From CBDCZI01 sp965224495 (GTDB lineage Bacteria; Bacteroidota; Bacteroidia; Cytophagales; JAAEPT01): a stretch of 64,000 nt of DNA. Within the stretch, counting starts at the first letter, position 1. Each line of letters starts with the position of its first letter. Under the pieces are notes generated by a model. The model was not told the DNA's origin and did not search any database. It saw only the letters and a program-made list of their open reading frames with translations. Position numbers and translations under genes: made by a program. The stretch covers positions 140,089 to 204,088 of the forward strand of contig CBDCZI010000020.1 in assembly GCA_965224495.1 (NCBI GenBank), read 5' to 3'. Shown here piece after piece: positions 17,341 to 25,609 of this stretch.

Positions 17341-17952
17341 TTATAAATAATGCATAAAAAAGCCGAATACCATTCCTATAGTATAACCGATATAAACTTG
17401 TGTTGGTGTATGAGCTTTGAGTAGTAATCTTGCCGTCATTACCAAACCACTAATTGCTAAAATAACGAGTAAAGCGACAAATAAGCGGTTATCTAAAACT
17501 TGTGTATTGAGTTGAATAAAAAAACCAGATACGCCACCAACACCCAATGCGTGAGCACTTATCTTCCAAAAAAAAGTAATTATTCCTGCCAATAAAATCA
17601 AAAAACCGATAAAATACATAGCGTGAATAAAGGTTTGGTCAGCACCAATTCGCCCAAATAATATCTTGGTAAACAGCAAATACATTAAACTGGTTAATAC
17701 CATTGGGTAAGGTCTGTCTTTTCGTTCTTCTAAAAACAGACTGCCGATAACTTCCCATTTGTACATTGCATAGATGGCTACTGCGGGAAAAATAAAGGTG
17801 CAAATAAAAATAAATGTAGAGAGTTCAATGAAATGTTTTGAGTTGTAAGGCGTGTTGAAATAAGGGTATAAAAACCCTAACAATACAAATACAAAAGTGG
17901 GTAAAAGTAAAGGATGAAAGGCAATGGAAAAGAAATGAGCGGTTTTTTTCAT
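17341..17952 (-). CDS. PAP2-like membrane protein with altered active-site residues
   Basis: 203 residues with about six membrane helices. It resembles the PAP2 phosphatase superfamily: KISAHALGVGG stands where PSGH is expected, and ARLLLKAHTPTQV resembles SR-x5-H-x3-D with Q in place of the last Asp. The first K-x6-RP motif is not clear (ERKDRP only). The R-x5-H pair is kept, so it may still be a phosphatase, or it may have lost activity. It ends 12 bases before the AlkC-like start and may be its operon partner. Confidence 0.6.
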   Translation of the reverse strand: MKKTAHFFSIAFHPLLLPTFVFVLLGFLYPYFNTPYNSKHFIELSTFIFICTFIFPAVAIYAMYKWEVIGSLFLEERKDRPYPMVLTSLMYLLFTKILFGRIGADQTFIHAMYFIGFLILLAGIITFFWKISAHALGVGGVSGFFIQLNTQVLDNRLFVALLVILAISGLVMTARLLLKAHTPTQVYIGYTIGMVFGFFMHYL

Positions 17953-17964
17953 TGGAAGAGTGGG

Positions 17965-18273
17965 TTATAAACCTAATTTTATCTTTAATTCAGCTGGGTT
18001 TTGGCGGTTATCCCATAATAGTAAAATATTAATATTGTTAGGGAGGTCTTCATAAAAAATTGAAATATGTTTATGTAAAAGTCCACGCTTAAAATTAGTA
18101 AGATGCAATTTAGGTGCTAAGGAGGGAAATGTTTGAATTTGAATTAAATAAGCATCAATTGAATCTGTGAAATCAGCTAAAATAGTATCTCCCCATTGAT
18201 TACCAATCGAAAAAGCAATTTCATCAAAGGACTCAATCGCTAATGGCGTCCAATTAATTACTTTTTTTCCCAT
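17965..18273 (-). CDS. ParE/RelE-type toxin
   Basis: 102 residues with the ParE/RelE superfamily layout: WTPLAIESFDEIAFSI (helix 1), a second helix with the FTDSIDAYLIQIQTFPSLAP segment, then strands ending HKHISIFYEDLPNNINILLLWDNRQNP. The DNRQNP ending is a strong family mark. ParE toxins act on DNA gyrase and RelE toxins cut mRNA; the sequence does not decide which. It overlaps the antitoxin gene by 20 bases, standard for such pairs. Confidence 0.85.
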   Translation of the reverse strand: MGKKVINWTPLAIESFDEIAFSIGNQWGDTILADFTDSIDAYLIQIQTFPSLAPKLHLTNFKRGLLHKHISIFYEDLPNNINILLLWDNRQNPAELKIKLGL

Positions 18274-18484
18274 AACGGCTTAAAATATCTTTACTATTTG
18301 TATGCCGTATTAATTCATCGTCAGCAACATTGCAAGATAAATTCAATAAATCCATTATCTCTTCTGGAACAACTTCGTTATCTTCTATTTTGCCACGCAT
18401 TTTTTCAATAAGCTTTAAACTCTTTTCGCTACTAAGAGAAGAAATCCAACTTATTAATTCTATTTTTCGCTGACTTAAATCCAT
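18254..18484 (-). CDS. Antitoxin of the ParE/RelE-type module
   Basis: Starts at the ATG at 18484 (MDLSQRKIELI); an upstream in-frame TTG at 18508 lies inside a palindrome and is unlikely. It has 76 residues, starts with a DLSQRKIELISWISSL segment common in ParE-partner antitoxins, and its C-terminus is polar and probably disordered until it binds the toxin. The gene comes first, as usual, so its product can repress the operon. The palindrome 13 bases upstream is the likely operator. Confidence 0.78.
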   Translation of the reverse strand: MDLSQRKIELISWISSLSSEKSLKLIEKMRGKIEDNEVVPEEIMDLLNLSCNVADDELIRHTNSKDILSRYGKKSN

Positions 18485-18496
18485 ATTACTTATTCT

Positions 18497-18508
18497 TTGT
18501 TTAAACAA
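18497..18508. promoter_or_regulatory. Palindromic operator candidate of the toxin-antitoxin operon
   Basis: Perfect 12-bp palindrome TTGTTTAAACAA, 13 bases upstream of the antitoxin ATG. A related half-site TTGTTCAA occurs at 18518-18525. Position and symmetry fit autorepression by the toxin-antitoxin complex. Confidence 0.5.
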
Positions 18509-18535
18509 CGTAATAATTGTTCAATATGTTCTTCT

Positions 18536-19978
18536 TTACAACTCTTTTCTCAACCTTGCCACAGGAACGCCTAATTGTTCACGGTATTTGGCAACTGTTC
18601 TACGTGCCAAGTTGTAACCTGCTTCATTGAGTAGCTTCACTATTTTATCATCTGATAAAGGTTTCTTTTTCTGTTCATTATCGACAATTTTTTTCAACTC
18701 ATTTTTCACTTCACGGCTACTTACTTCCACACCCGAGTCGGTCATAATACTTTCCGAAAAGAATGATTTTAATAAGAACGTACCAAAATCAGTTTGTACA
18801 CTTTTGCTATTTACAACCCTTGAAATCGTAGAAATATCCATACCGATTTTCTCTGCAATATCTTTCAATATCATTGGTTTTAGGCAACTTTCGTCTCCCT
18901 CTATAAAATAATCGTGTTGGATAGCGACTATTGTTCGCATCGTTTTCAATAAAGTCTGCTGACGTTGTTTAATCGAATCGATAAACCATTTGGCAGAATC
19001 TAACTTCTGTTTCACAAACGAAACAGTCTCTTTCATCTTTTTGTCTTTTTTATCGCTTCTATTGTAGGTGTCAAGAATTTGAATAAACGAACTTGAAACA
19101 CGTAATTCAGGTGCATTCCTTGCATTCAAGGAAACCGTAATGGTGTTATCATCTTCGATATTGAGCATAAAATCTGGCACGATATATTGTGCACCAACTG
19201 CATTGTTTGCCGAAGTAGAACCGCCTGGACGAGGGTTTAATTTGGTGATGATATCAACAGCTATCTTCAATTCGTCTTCTTCTATTTTTAACGACTTGAT
19301 TATTTTTTTGTAATGCTTTTTTGTGAATTTATCAAAATGGTCTTGAAGAATTTTATAAGCCAATCGAGTTTCAGGGTCACTTTCTTCAATTCTTTCTAAT
19401 TGCAATAACAAACATTCTTGCAAATCTTTTGCTCCAACTCCCGCAGGGTCAAAAGCTTGTATTTTTGTTAAAATCTCTTGTAATTCGTCGGCATCAGTTT
19501 CTATATTTTGGGTAAATACCAAATCATTGACTACCGAGTCCAAATCTCTTCGCAAATAGCCGTCGGCATCAATACTCCCGACCAATTGCAGAGCTAACTT
19601 TTTTCTTCGTTCGTCTAAACGTAAAAAGCCCACTTGAGTAACCAACAAATCAGACATTGAAGTCGCACCAACAATCGGCATATCTTTGTCCTCTTTGTTC
19701 GGATCAAACCCATCGCCTTGCATTTTGTAACCACCCCAATCATCGTGGCGTAAAAGCTCATCTATATTGATATCCTCACTCGCTTCTTGAATATCTTCAT
19801 TTTCTGGTCTTTCTTCCGAGCTTTCATCACGTCCCTCATCCAGAGCAGGGTTCACCTCCAATTCTTCCTCAATTCTACTTTCCAATTCTACCGTAGGAAT
19901 CTGAAGTAACTTGATAAATTGTATCTGTTGAGGCGATAATTTCTGCCCTAATTTTAATGATAATCCTAATTTTTGCAT
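18536..19978 (-). CDS. rpoN: RNA polymerase sigma-54 factor
   Basis: 480 residues. The glutamine-rich region I is at 8-25 (LSLKLGQKLSPQQIQFIKLLQIP), followed by an acidic linker, the core-binding domain, a helix-turn-helix region with MDISTISRVVNSKSVQ, and the RpoN box ARRTVAKYRE near 460, which reads the -24 element. It transcribes genes that need AAA+ activators; none is encoded nearby, and I saw no clear -24/-12 promoter in the intergenic regions. The gene is followed 52 bases later by the antitoxin gene. Confidence 0.96.
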   Translation of the reverse strand: MQKLGLSLKLGQKLSPQQIQFIKLLQIPTVELESRIEEELEVNPALDEGRDESSEERPENEDIQEASEDINIDELLRHDDWGGYKMQGDGFDPNKEDKDMPIVGATSMSDLLVTQVGFLRLDERRKKLALQLVGSIDADGYLRRDLDSVVNDLVFTQNIETDADELQEILTKIQAFDPAGVGAKDLQECLLLQLERIEESDPETRLAYKILQDHFDKFTKKHYKKIIKSLKIEEDELKIAVDIITKLNPRPGGSTSANNAVGAQYIVPDFMLNIEDDNTITVSLNARNAPELRVSSSFIQILDTYNRSDKKDKKMKETVSFVKQKLDSAKWFIDSIKQRQQTLLKTMRTIVAIQHDYFIEGDESCLKPMILKDIAEKIGMDISTISRVVNSKSVQTDFGTFLLKSFFSESIMTDSGVEVSSREVKNELKKIVDNEQKKKPLSDDKIVKLLNEAGYNLARRTVAKYREQLGVPVARLRKEL

Positions 19979-20085
19979 AACAGTGCGTATTGAAATGGAT
20001 GAACCTTGGTTTAAAGGTACAAAACCGTTTTTTTGTAGTTGTATTTATTCCAAAAAAGAAATAATTTTTTCTATTATAATGAAAC

Positions 20086-20121
20086 TTTGCTTTTCTCTAT
20101 ATAGAAATCGGCTTATCTTTG
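20086..20121 (+). promoter_or_regulatory. Promoter candidate of asnS
   Basis: TTTG (20086-20089) and TATCTTTG (20114-20121), matching the -33 and -7 boxes but 24 bases apart, slightly long. The leader would be about 55 bases. Confidence 0.5.
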
Positions 20122-20180
20122 TTTCTGAAATAATGGATACAAATAGATCCATTAATTTTAAGAACGAAAAAACGATACTA

Positions 20181-21623
20181 ATGTTGAAGAGAACCGTAAT
20201 AAAATCACTTTTGACCGACGGAATAGCTGGAAATAAGGCAGTAGCAAAAGGTTGGGTACGAACAAAAAGAGGAAGTAAAAGTGTAAATTTCATTGCCTTA
20301 AATGACGGTTCGACAATAAATAATATTCAAATCGTAGCTGACGTTGAAAAAATTGGTGAAGATTTATTAAAAAAAATAACTACGGGAGCGTCTTTAGCTG
20401 TCGAGGGTGAGTTGGTTGCTTCGCAAGGGAAAGGGCAATCGTTGGAATTAATTGCTGAAAAAATAGAAGTTTTGGGTGAGTCAAATCCTGAGGAATATCC
20501 GATTCAGCCGAAAAAACACAGTATGGAGTTTTTGCGTGAAAATGCACACCTTCGTATGCGTACCAATGTTTTTAGTGCCGTGATGCGTATTCGTCACGCA
20601 ATGACTTATGCGATACATACTTTTTTTAACGAGGAAGGATATTACAACTTGCATACACCAATTATCACTTCTTCAGATGCTGAAGGAGCAGGTGAAATGT
20701 TTCAAGTAACGGCGTTGGATTTAAACAACCCACCAAAAAACGAAGAAGGGAAAATAGATTTTGCTAAAGATTTTTTTGCTCGTCCGACAAACTTAACGGT
20801 TTCTGGGCAATTGGAAGGAGAATTAGGTGCAATGGCATTGGGAGGTATTTATACTTTCGGACCAACTTTCCGTGCCGAAAACTCAAACACAACGCGTCAC
20901 TTGGCGGAGTTTTGGATGGTTGAGCCAGAAGTTGCTTTCAACGATTTAGACGACAATATGGCATTAGCGGAGAAGTTTATGAAGTTTTTATTGTCTTACG
21001 CAATGGAAAACTGTGCAGATGATTTGAACTTTTTACAAGAACGAGAACTCAACGAAGAGAAAACATTGCCAAAAGATAAACGTCACGAAATGCCTTTAAT
21101 CGAAAGACTAAAAGCAGTAGTGGCAGATGAGTTTGTTCGTATTGATTACACCGAAGCAATTCGTTTGTTAGAACGTTCGAAACCATTTAAAAAAGGAAAA
21201 TTTAAACACCCTGTGGCTTGGGGCGTAGATTTGGCGTCAGAACACGAACGTTATTTGGTAGAAAAAGAGTTTAAAAAACCCGTAATCATTTACGATTACC
21301 CAAAAGATATTAAGTCGTTTTATATGAAACAAAATGACGATGGAAAGACGGTTGGTGCAATGGATGTGTTGTTCCCAGGTATCGGTGAAATCATCGGTGG
21401 CTCGGAAAGAGAAGTTGATTACGACAAATTAACGACTCGTATGAACGAAATGGGCGTGCCTACAAAAGAGCTTTATTGGTATTTGGACACACGTAAATTT
21501 GGAACTGCTCCTCACTCAGGATTTGGTCTTGGTTTTGAGCGTTTGATTTTATTCGTTACAGGAATGACCAACATTAGAGATGTGATTCCTTTTCCAAGAA
21601 CACCACAAAACGCAGAGTTTTAA
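20181..21623 (+). CDS. asnS: Asparaginyl-tRNA synthetase
   Basis: Class II synthetase of 480 residues. The start is ATG 20181 (MLKRTVIKSLL), because the OB-fold anticodon-binding domain begins there as in other bacterial AsnRS; the frame is open further upstream without support. GWVRTKRGSKSVNFIALNDGS is the OB fold, TPIITSSDAEGAGEMF is the Asn-binding region, FGPTFRAENSNTTRHLAEFWMVEPE is motif 2, and GFGLGFERLILFVTGM is motif 3. The GAGEMF segment separates AsnRS from AspRS. It has its own promoter and terminator and diverges from rpoN. Confidence 0.96.
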   Translation: MLKRTVIKSLLTDGIAGNKAVAKGWVRTKRGSKSVNFIALNDGSTINNIQIVADVEKIGEDLLKKITTGASLAVEGELVASQGKGQSLELIAEKIEVLGESNPEEYPIQPKKHSMEFLRENAHLRMRTNVFSAVMRIRHAMTYAIHTFFNEEGYYNLHTPIITSSDAEGAGEMFQVTALDLNNPPKNEEGKIDFAKDFFARPTNLTVSGQLEGELGAMALGGIYTFGPTFRAENSNTTRHLAEFWMVEPEVAFNDLDDNMALAEKFMKFLLSYAMENCADDLNFLQERELNEEKTLPKDKRHEMPLIERLKAVVADEFVRIDYTEAIRLLERSKPFKKGKFKHPVAWGVDLASEHERYLVEKEFKKPVIIYDYPKDIKSFYMKQNDDGKTVGAMDVLFPGIGEIIGGSEREVDYDKLTTRMNEMGVPTKELYWYLDTRKFGTAPHSGFGLGFERLILFVTGMTNIRDVIPFPRTPQNAEF

Positions 21624-21640
21624 AGATTATATCTTCATAC

Positions 21641-21677
21641 AAAAGCCCTTATTGTTAGTTACAATAAGGGCTTTTTT
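21641..21677. terminator. Bidirectional terminator between asnS and murF-alr
   Basis: AAAAGCCCTTATTGT (21641-21655) pairs with ACAATAAGGGCTTTT (21661-21675), 5-nt loop, T-run on both strands. Confidence 0.88.
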
Positions 21678-21773
21678 GTGCTTTTTTATTCGAAAACCTG
21701 GACTTACCCCATTAACCGTGGCTGTGTTTATCAGATGCTCTAACCTCTCTTTAGGGGAAAAGAACGGGGAAAC

Positions 21774-24161
21774 CTACTCCCTAACAAAAACACGCTTTAC
21801 TCGTTCGCTGATATTTGTTAAAATCTCATAAGGAATAGTACCGATACTTTCTGCTAGTGATGAAACTGTTTGTTCGTTAGAAAAAATAATGACTTCATCT
21901 CCTTCTTTTGCATCAATTGCGGTAATATCAACCATTGTCATATCCATACAAACATTGCCAACAACTGGTGCTATTTTACCGTTAATCAAAACTTTACCTT
22001 TCCCCTTACTAAATTTTCGATCATAACCATCAGCATAACCGATAGCAATCGTAGCGATTTTAGCCTCTTCATCAAATTTTCCTTGACGAGAGTAGCCTAC
22101 CGTTTGACCTTTTGGAATCACTTTGATTTGAGAAATTCGTGTTTTCAAAACACCGATATGTTGTAATTGTTTTTGTTCTGTTTTATCGACTGCTACGCCG
22201 TATAGACCGATTCCTAAACGCACCATTCCCAATTGGTGTGGAGTAAATCGTTGTATCCCTGCTGAGTTGAGAATGTGAATTATCGGTTCGGTCTTTAAAA
22301 CTTGTTTGATTTGCCCTGCTATTGTTTTAAAACTTTCGATTTGATGTAGAGTAAACTTATCTTCCTTTTGGTCATCGGCTGTTGCCAAATGAGAAAAGAT
22401 AGAGGCTATTTCTAAATTTTTGTGGTGCTGAAGTGTTTGTATTAATTCGTCTATCTCGGTAGAAATGAAACCTAAACGGTGCATTCCTGTGTCGATTTTT
22501 AGATGAATTTTTAATTGCTTTCCGTCAAGTGCATCTGTTAATTCTTGCAGTTGATGAAAGGAATAAACTTCTGGTTCTAAATCGTATTCTAAAAATTTGT
22601 GCGTTGATTTTTCGGTTGGGTTCATTACCATTATTGGCGTTTCTATGCCATTTGACCGAAGTTCTACACCTTCATCGACATAGGCTACTCCCAAATAATC
22701 TACTCGGTTGTATTGCATCAATCGAGCAACTGTTGTCGCTCCTGCTCCGTAAGCGTAGGCTTTTACCATTACCATTATTTTGGTTTCTGGGAAAAGTTTA
22801 GACCGAAAATAGTTCAAATTATGCTGTAACGCACTTAGGTTAATCTCTAATATGGTTTCGTGAAATTCCTTTTGCAATAATTCGACTATTCGTTCAAATC
22901 GGTAATTGCGTGTGCCTTTAATCAAAATCGCTTTTTTGAAAAATTGTTTGGTATTTATCTCTTTTAGAAATGTTTCTACGTCGCTAAACGAAGTGTTGGG
23001 AATGTCAAACTGAGCTTGACTGATTTCTTTACCTATCAAATAAAGTTCCTCAACATTTCCTTGCTTTAATTTTTCGTTTAGTTCCGAATAGTCACTTTTT
23101 AAATAACCCGAAATAATCGCTACTTTTTTGAGTCGTTGGTCTTGGTTTGCCAAAAACTCTATGGCACGTTTCATCCCTTCTGGGTCGTTGTTGTAGGTGT
23201 CGTCTATTAATATACTTTCGTGAATACCATTCTTTACTTCCAATCGCATAGCGACAGGTTGGATTTGCTCGATGGTACGCTGTAAACCTGTTACTGATTG
23301 CGTAACCAAAACGTGGTAAGCCAATACTTGCAATAGATTTTCGATGAATACATAGTTAGAAAATGGCAAGTTATAGTTTGCCTTTTCTTCTTGGAAAGAT
23401 AGGGTGATAGTGTTCTTGTTTATTCGATAGACAAGCTGTGAGTCGGTGTTTTCTCCCCAAACAAACAATTTGTTTTTAGGAAAATAGCCTGCCCATTTTT
23501 CATTACAGATAACTGTTTTACAGGATTGAAATAGTTTTATCTTTTCGGTGATTTTTTCTTCGATTGAGTCAAAACCACTTTCGTGGGCAGAACCGATATT
23601 TGTAAATATACCTATGGTTGGAGCTATGATTTTTTGTAGCTTTTCCATTTCTCCTTTTTGAGAAATCCCTGCTTCAAATATTCCGACCGTGTGTTTTTTG
23701 TTGAGTTGAAAAATAGATAACGGCACGCCCACTTGTGAGTTGTAGCTACCTATGGTTTTTACTGGCGTTTCGGTGTTTTCTAAACTTGTGGCTAACCATT
23801 CTTTGACAATGGTTTTTCCGTTACTGCCTGTTATTCCGATGAGGGGAATGGTGAATTGTTGACGGTGAACACGTGCCATTTTTTGTAAGGAAACGGTGGT
23901 GTCTTTGACTAAAAAATATGTTGCTTTGTCATTAATGAATGTTTGGTCAGAGACTACAAAGTTGCGTACGCCTTTTTCTATGAGTTCGTTGATGTAATGG
24001 TGTCCGTTGTTGGATGTTCCTACCAAGGCAAAAAACAAACTTTGCTGGTTACAAATCACTGCACGGCTATCTATTAAGGTATTTGTTACCGAAAAAGTGA
24101 TTGCTTGTGGGTAAACCACAGCGTCGAGTGTGTCTGTTAATTGTTGGGTAGAATAATTCAC
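21774..24161 (-). CDS. murF-alr: Bifunctional UDP-MurNAc-tripeptide:D-Ala-D-Ala ligase / alanine racemase
   Basis: 795-residue fusion. Residues 1 to about 430 are MurF, which adds D-Ala-D-Ala to the peptidoglycan precursor: ATP loop GITGSNGKT (about 110-118), then DDTYNNDPEGM. Residues about 435-795 are alanine racemase: VMVKAYAYGAG carries the PLP lysine, HLKIDTGMHRLGF and GYADGYDRKF follow, and the second catalytic tyrosine lies in VGLYGVAVD and neighbouring segments. Fusing the D-Ala source to the enzyme that uses the dipeptide is characteristic of Bacteroidetes. The start codon is GTG at 24161. Confidence 0.93.
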   Translation of the reverse strand: MNYSTQQLTDTLDAVVYPQAITFSVTNTLIDSRAVICNQQSLFFALVGTSNNGHHYINELIEKGVRNFVVSDQTFINDKATYFLVKDTTVSLQKMARVHRQQFTIPLIGITGSNGKTIVKEWLATSLENTETPVKTIGSYNSQVGVPLSIFQLNKKHTVGIFEAGISQKGEMEKLQKIIAPTIGIFTNIGSAHESGFDSIEEKITEKIKLFQSCKTVICNEKWAGYFPKNKLFVWGENTDSQLVYRINKNTITLSFQEEKANYNLPFSNYVFIENLLQVLAYHVLVTQSVTGLQRTIEQIQPVAMRLEVKNGIHESILIDDTYNNDPEGMKRAIEFLANQDQRLKKVAIISGYLKSDYSELNEKLKQGNVEELYLIGKEISQAQFDIPNTSFSDVETFLKEINTKQFFKKAILIKGTRNYRFERIVELLQKEFHETILEINLSALQHNLNYFRSKLFPETKIMVMVKAYAYGAGATTVARLMQYNRVDYLGVAYVDEGVELRSNGIETPIMVMNPTEKSTHKFLEYDLEPEVYSFHQLQELTDALDGKQLKIHLKIDTGMHRLGFISTEIDELIQTLQHHKNLEIASIFSHLATADDQKEDKFTLHQIESFKTIAGQIKQVLKTEPIIHILNSAGIQRFTPHQLGMVRLGIGLYGVAVDKTEQKQLQHIGVLKTRISQIKVIPKGQTVGYSRQGKFDEEAKIATIAIGYADGYDRKFSKGKGKVLINGKIAPVVGNVCMDMTMVDITAIDAKEGDEVIIFSNEQTVSSLAESIGTIPYEILTNISERVKRVFVRE

Positions 24162-24259
24162 AACAACAAGTTAAGTTTTTTTTTGAAAAGGTTGTACCGA
24201 AAGGATAATAAACACGGTATTCAAGGTTATTTATCTACTTGTTGGGTTGTGGTGGTACG

Positions 24260-24536
24260 CTGTGTTGCTGAACGAAATACACAGACGAAAGAAAGTCAGT
24301 CGTCTGAATGACGGCATAGGGATAGACGTGGAAATCCTTTTTTGTTCGCTGTTGTGCGTAAGTACTGTTGTCTTTTGGTAATCGGTGAGGAAACAAGGGT
24401 TTGTTGCTCTGTATCAAAAAAGATTGAGAACAAATAGCCCGGCCCCGTTCTTTGTTTGTGTCGGCTATCTCTCTTTCTATCGGTATTTTGGGTAAATAAT
24501 AGTGTGCAAACGTTTCATAACAAAGGGGATGCTCCT
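24260..24536 (+). ncRNA. Dispersed structured-RNA repeat, copy B
   Basis: Shares with copies C and D the order ACACAGACG, GGCATAGGGATAG (24313 on), AATCC, AAAAGAT, AATAGCCCG, CTTTCTATCGGTATTTT and GGGGATGCTCC (24525-24535). Helix 0: CTGTGT (24260-24265) / ACACAG (24279-24284). Helix 1: CTTTTTTG (24337-24344) / CAAAAAAG (24415-24422). Helix 2: ATAGCC (24434-24439) / GGCTAT (24463-24468). All three are perfect although the sequences differ from the other copies. Together with its flanks it accounts for the 463-bp gap between murF-alr and the next ORF; the 98 bp before it and the stretch 24537-24624 show nothing else. Confidence 0.65.
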
Positions 24537-24624
24537 AATCATTGTTCACGAAATAAAAGACAAAAAAAATGGGCGGTCAAAAAGTGTTTTTTAACCAAAG
24601 CCCAAAAATGAAAAGTGTGAAAGA

Positions 24625-24876
24625 TTAGTGACTTGTATGTAAGCGAGAGCCATTTATTCTGTTTTTTAAATGTACTCCTGTAACATACGTGCTCGTAAAT
24701 TTTTCGATAAAACCTTTGTTGCACGTGTGATTATTCACATTCATTTGATGGTCTTTTTTCATCTTTCTAAATTGGTGTTCGTACACTTGATGCCCCCAAG
24801 TGTTAGGGGTCGATTCGATATTTGGCTTTGGCTTTCTTAAACCCAAAGACACTAATATTTTTTTAAATTGTCCCAT
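24625..24876 (-). CDS. Small hypothetical protein, 83 residues
   Basis: Not recognised. Basic and hydrophilic, starting MGQFKKILVSLGLRKPKP, with no signal peptide. It has an ATG preceded by an A-rich stretch and ordinary codon choice, but no promoter box or terminator that I can identify, and its neighbours on both sides are read on the other strand. It could be a real small gene or a chance ORF. Confidence 0.4.
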   Translation of the reverse strand: MGQFKKILVSLGLRKPKPNIESTPNTWGHQVYEHQFRKMKKDHQMNVNNHTCNKGFIEKFTSTYVTGVHLKNRINGSRLHTSH

Positions 24877-25027
24877 AACTTTTTTTGTTAAATTGAAAAT
24901 AGCATTCTCTTTATTTTACGGAATTAAGAAGGGTCAGGAGGACGACTTTATCTTATATATTTCTTTATTTGTCGAAAAAATCCAATTTTGATGCTTATCT
25001 TGTTGTCTTAACTCTAAAAATAATTAT

Positions 25028-25321
25028 ATGAAAAAGTTTATCGTAGCTTTCGCTTTAGCAACAATATCATTGTTAGGAATGACTTCTTGTGGGGAATGCG
25101 AATGTAAAAAAGAATGTAAAACACAATGTGCTACTAAAGGAGCAGATAAAGAAGCTTGTGCAAAGGATTGCAAAAAAGCTTGTTGTGCTAAACCTGAGCA
25201 TAAAGAATGTGCTTCTGATTGTAAAAAAGAATGTTGTGCAAAAACTGATGCAACTGATGTTATCGAAACGGAGGTTAAAGAAGCTATTGACGCACACGTT
25301 GGTGGCGGACACGAGCACTAA
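25028..25321 (+). CDS. Small cysteine-rich lipoprotein, possible metal binder
   Basis: 97 residues. A lipoprotein signal with lipobox GMTSC (acylated Cys at 21) is followed by about 50 residues holding twelve more cysteines in repeated lysine-rich units: CECKKEC, then CAKDCKKACC, then CASDCKKECC. After a short acidic stretch it ends HVGGGHEH. The spacing suggests metallothionein-like binding of soft metals at the cell surface or periplasm; this is inferred, and no named family is recognised. It is monocistronic with a strong terminator. The 24.9-25.0 kb upstream region has only weak promoter-like sequence. Confidence 0.75.
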   Translation: MKKFIVAFALATISLLGMTSCGECECKKECKTQCATKGADKEACAKDCKKACCAKPEHKECASDCKKECCAKTDATDVIETEVKEAIDAHVGGGHEH

Positions 25322-25343
25322 ACCAAACGGTTTTTAAGATTTT

Positions 25344-25380
25344 AAATCCTCATTTATTAAGTTAAATGGGGATTTTTTTT
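25344..25380 (+). terminator. Terminator of the cysteine-rich lipoprotein gene
   Basis: AAATCCTCATTTA (25344-25356) pairs with TAAATGGGGATTT (25363-25375), one G-U pair, 8-T run. Confidence 0.88.
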
Positions 25381-25388
25381 GTCCCGCC

Positions 25389-25424
25389 GATGACGCTGAT
25401 GACGCTGATGACGCTGATGACGCT
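25389..25424. repeat. Tandem repeat, 9-bp unit GATGACGCT, four exact copies
   Basis: Four exact copies followed by a variant GATTTACGCT and a partial unit. It forms the left end of the decayed element. Confidence 0.9.
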
Positions 25425-25439
25425 GATTTACGCTGAATT

Positions 25440-25511
25440 TTAAAGACCGTTTACTTTTCTAAATATGTCTGATTGGATATCATCTACATTAAGGTTGACC
25501 AAAAACCCTAA
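25440..25511 (-). pseudogene. C-terminal remnant of a GxxExxY-family gene
   Basis: The minus-strand frame ending at TAA (25440-25442) reads LGFLVNLNVDDI, then QSDIFRKVNGL, then stop. This matches the usual GxxExxY ending, LGLLINFN... followed by a ...I-R-x-VN-x-L tail. An in-frame stop directly upstream (25512-25514) and another a few codons further show that the rest has decayed. Identification rests on recalled family consensus, not on a search. Confidence 0.6.
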
Positions 25512-25609
25512 TTAGGTATGATATTTCATTCTTTACAAAACGAACTTCCTTTTTATTGGATGTCAATAAAAAAATAACCTGTGAAAATCAGCGCTGTCTG
25601 CGGGAGATA

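Larger units (their letters stand above)
25382..25606. mobile_element. Decayed GxxExxY-type element flanked by imperfect inverted repeats
   Basis: The left edge TCCCGC-CGATGACGCTGAT (25382-25400) and the right edge (25587-25605, read on the minus strand TCCCGC-AGACAGCGCTGAT) match at 15 of 19 positions. Such ends around GxxExxY genes are, from memory, frequent in Bacteroidetes. Inside are a tandem repeat and the C-terminal remnant of the gene. The element lies neatly between a terminator and the stop of the next minus-strand gene. Confidence 0.55.

Noticed and set aside
18500..20180. Sigma-54 (-24/-12) promoters in the window, prompted by rpoN
   Set aside because: No TGGCAC-N5-TTGCA-like site was found in the intergenic regions that I scanned.
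25389..25434. GATGACGCT tandem array as a CRISPR or microsatellite
   Set aside because: The unit is 9 bp with no spacers; it belongs to the end of a decayed element, so it is listed as a repeat only.
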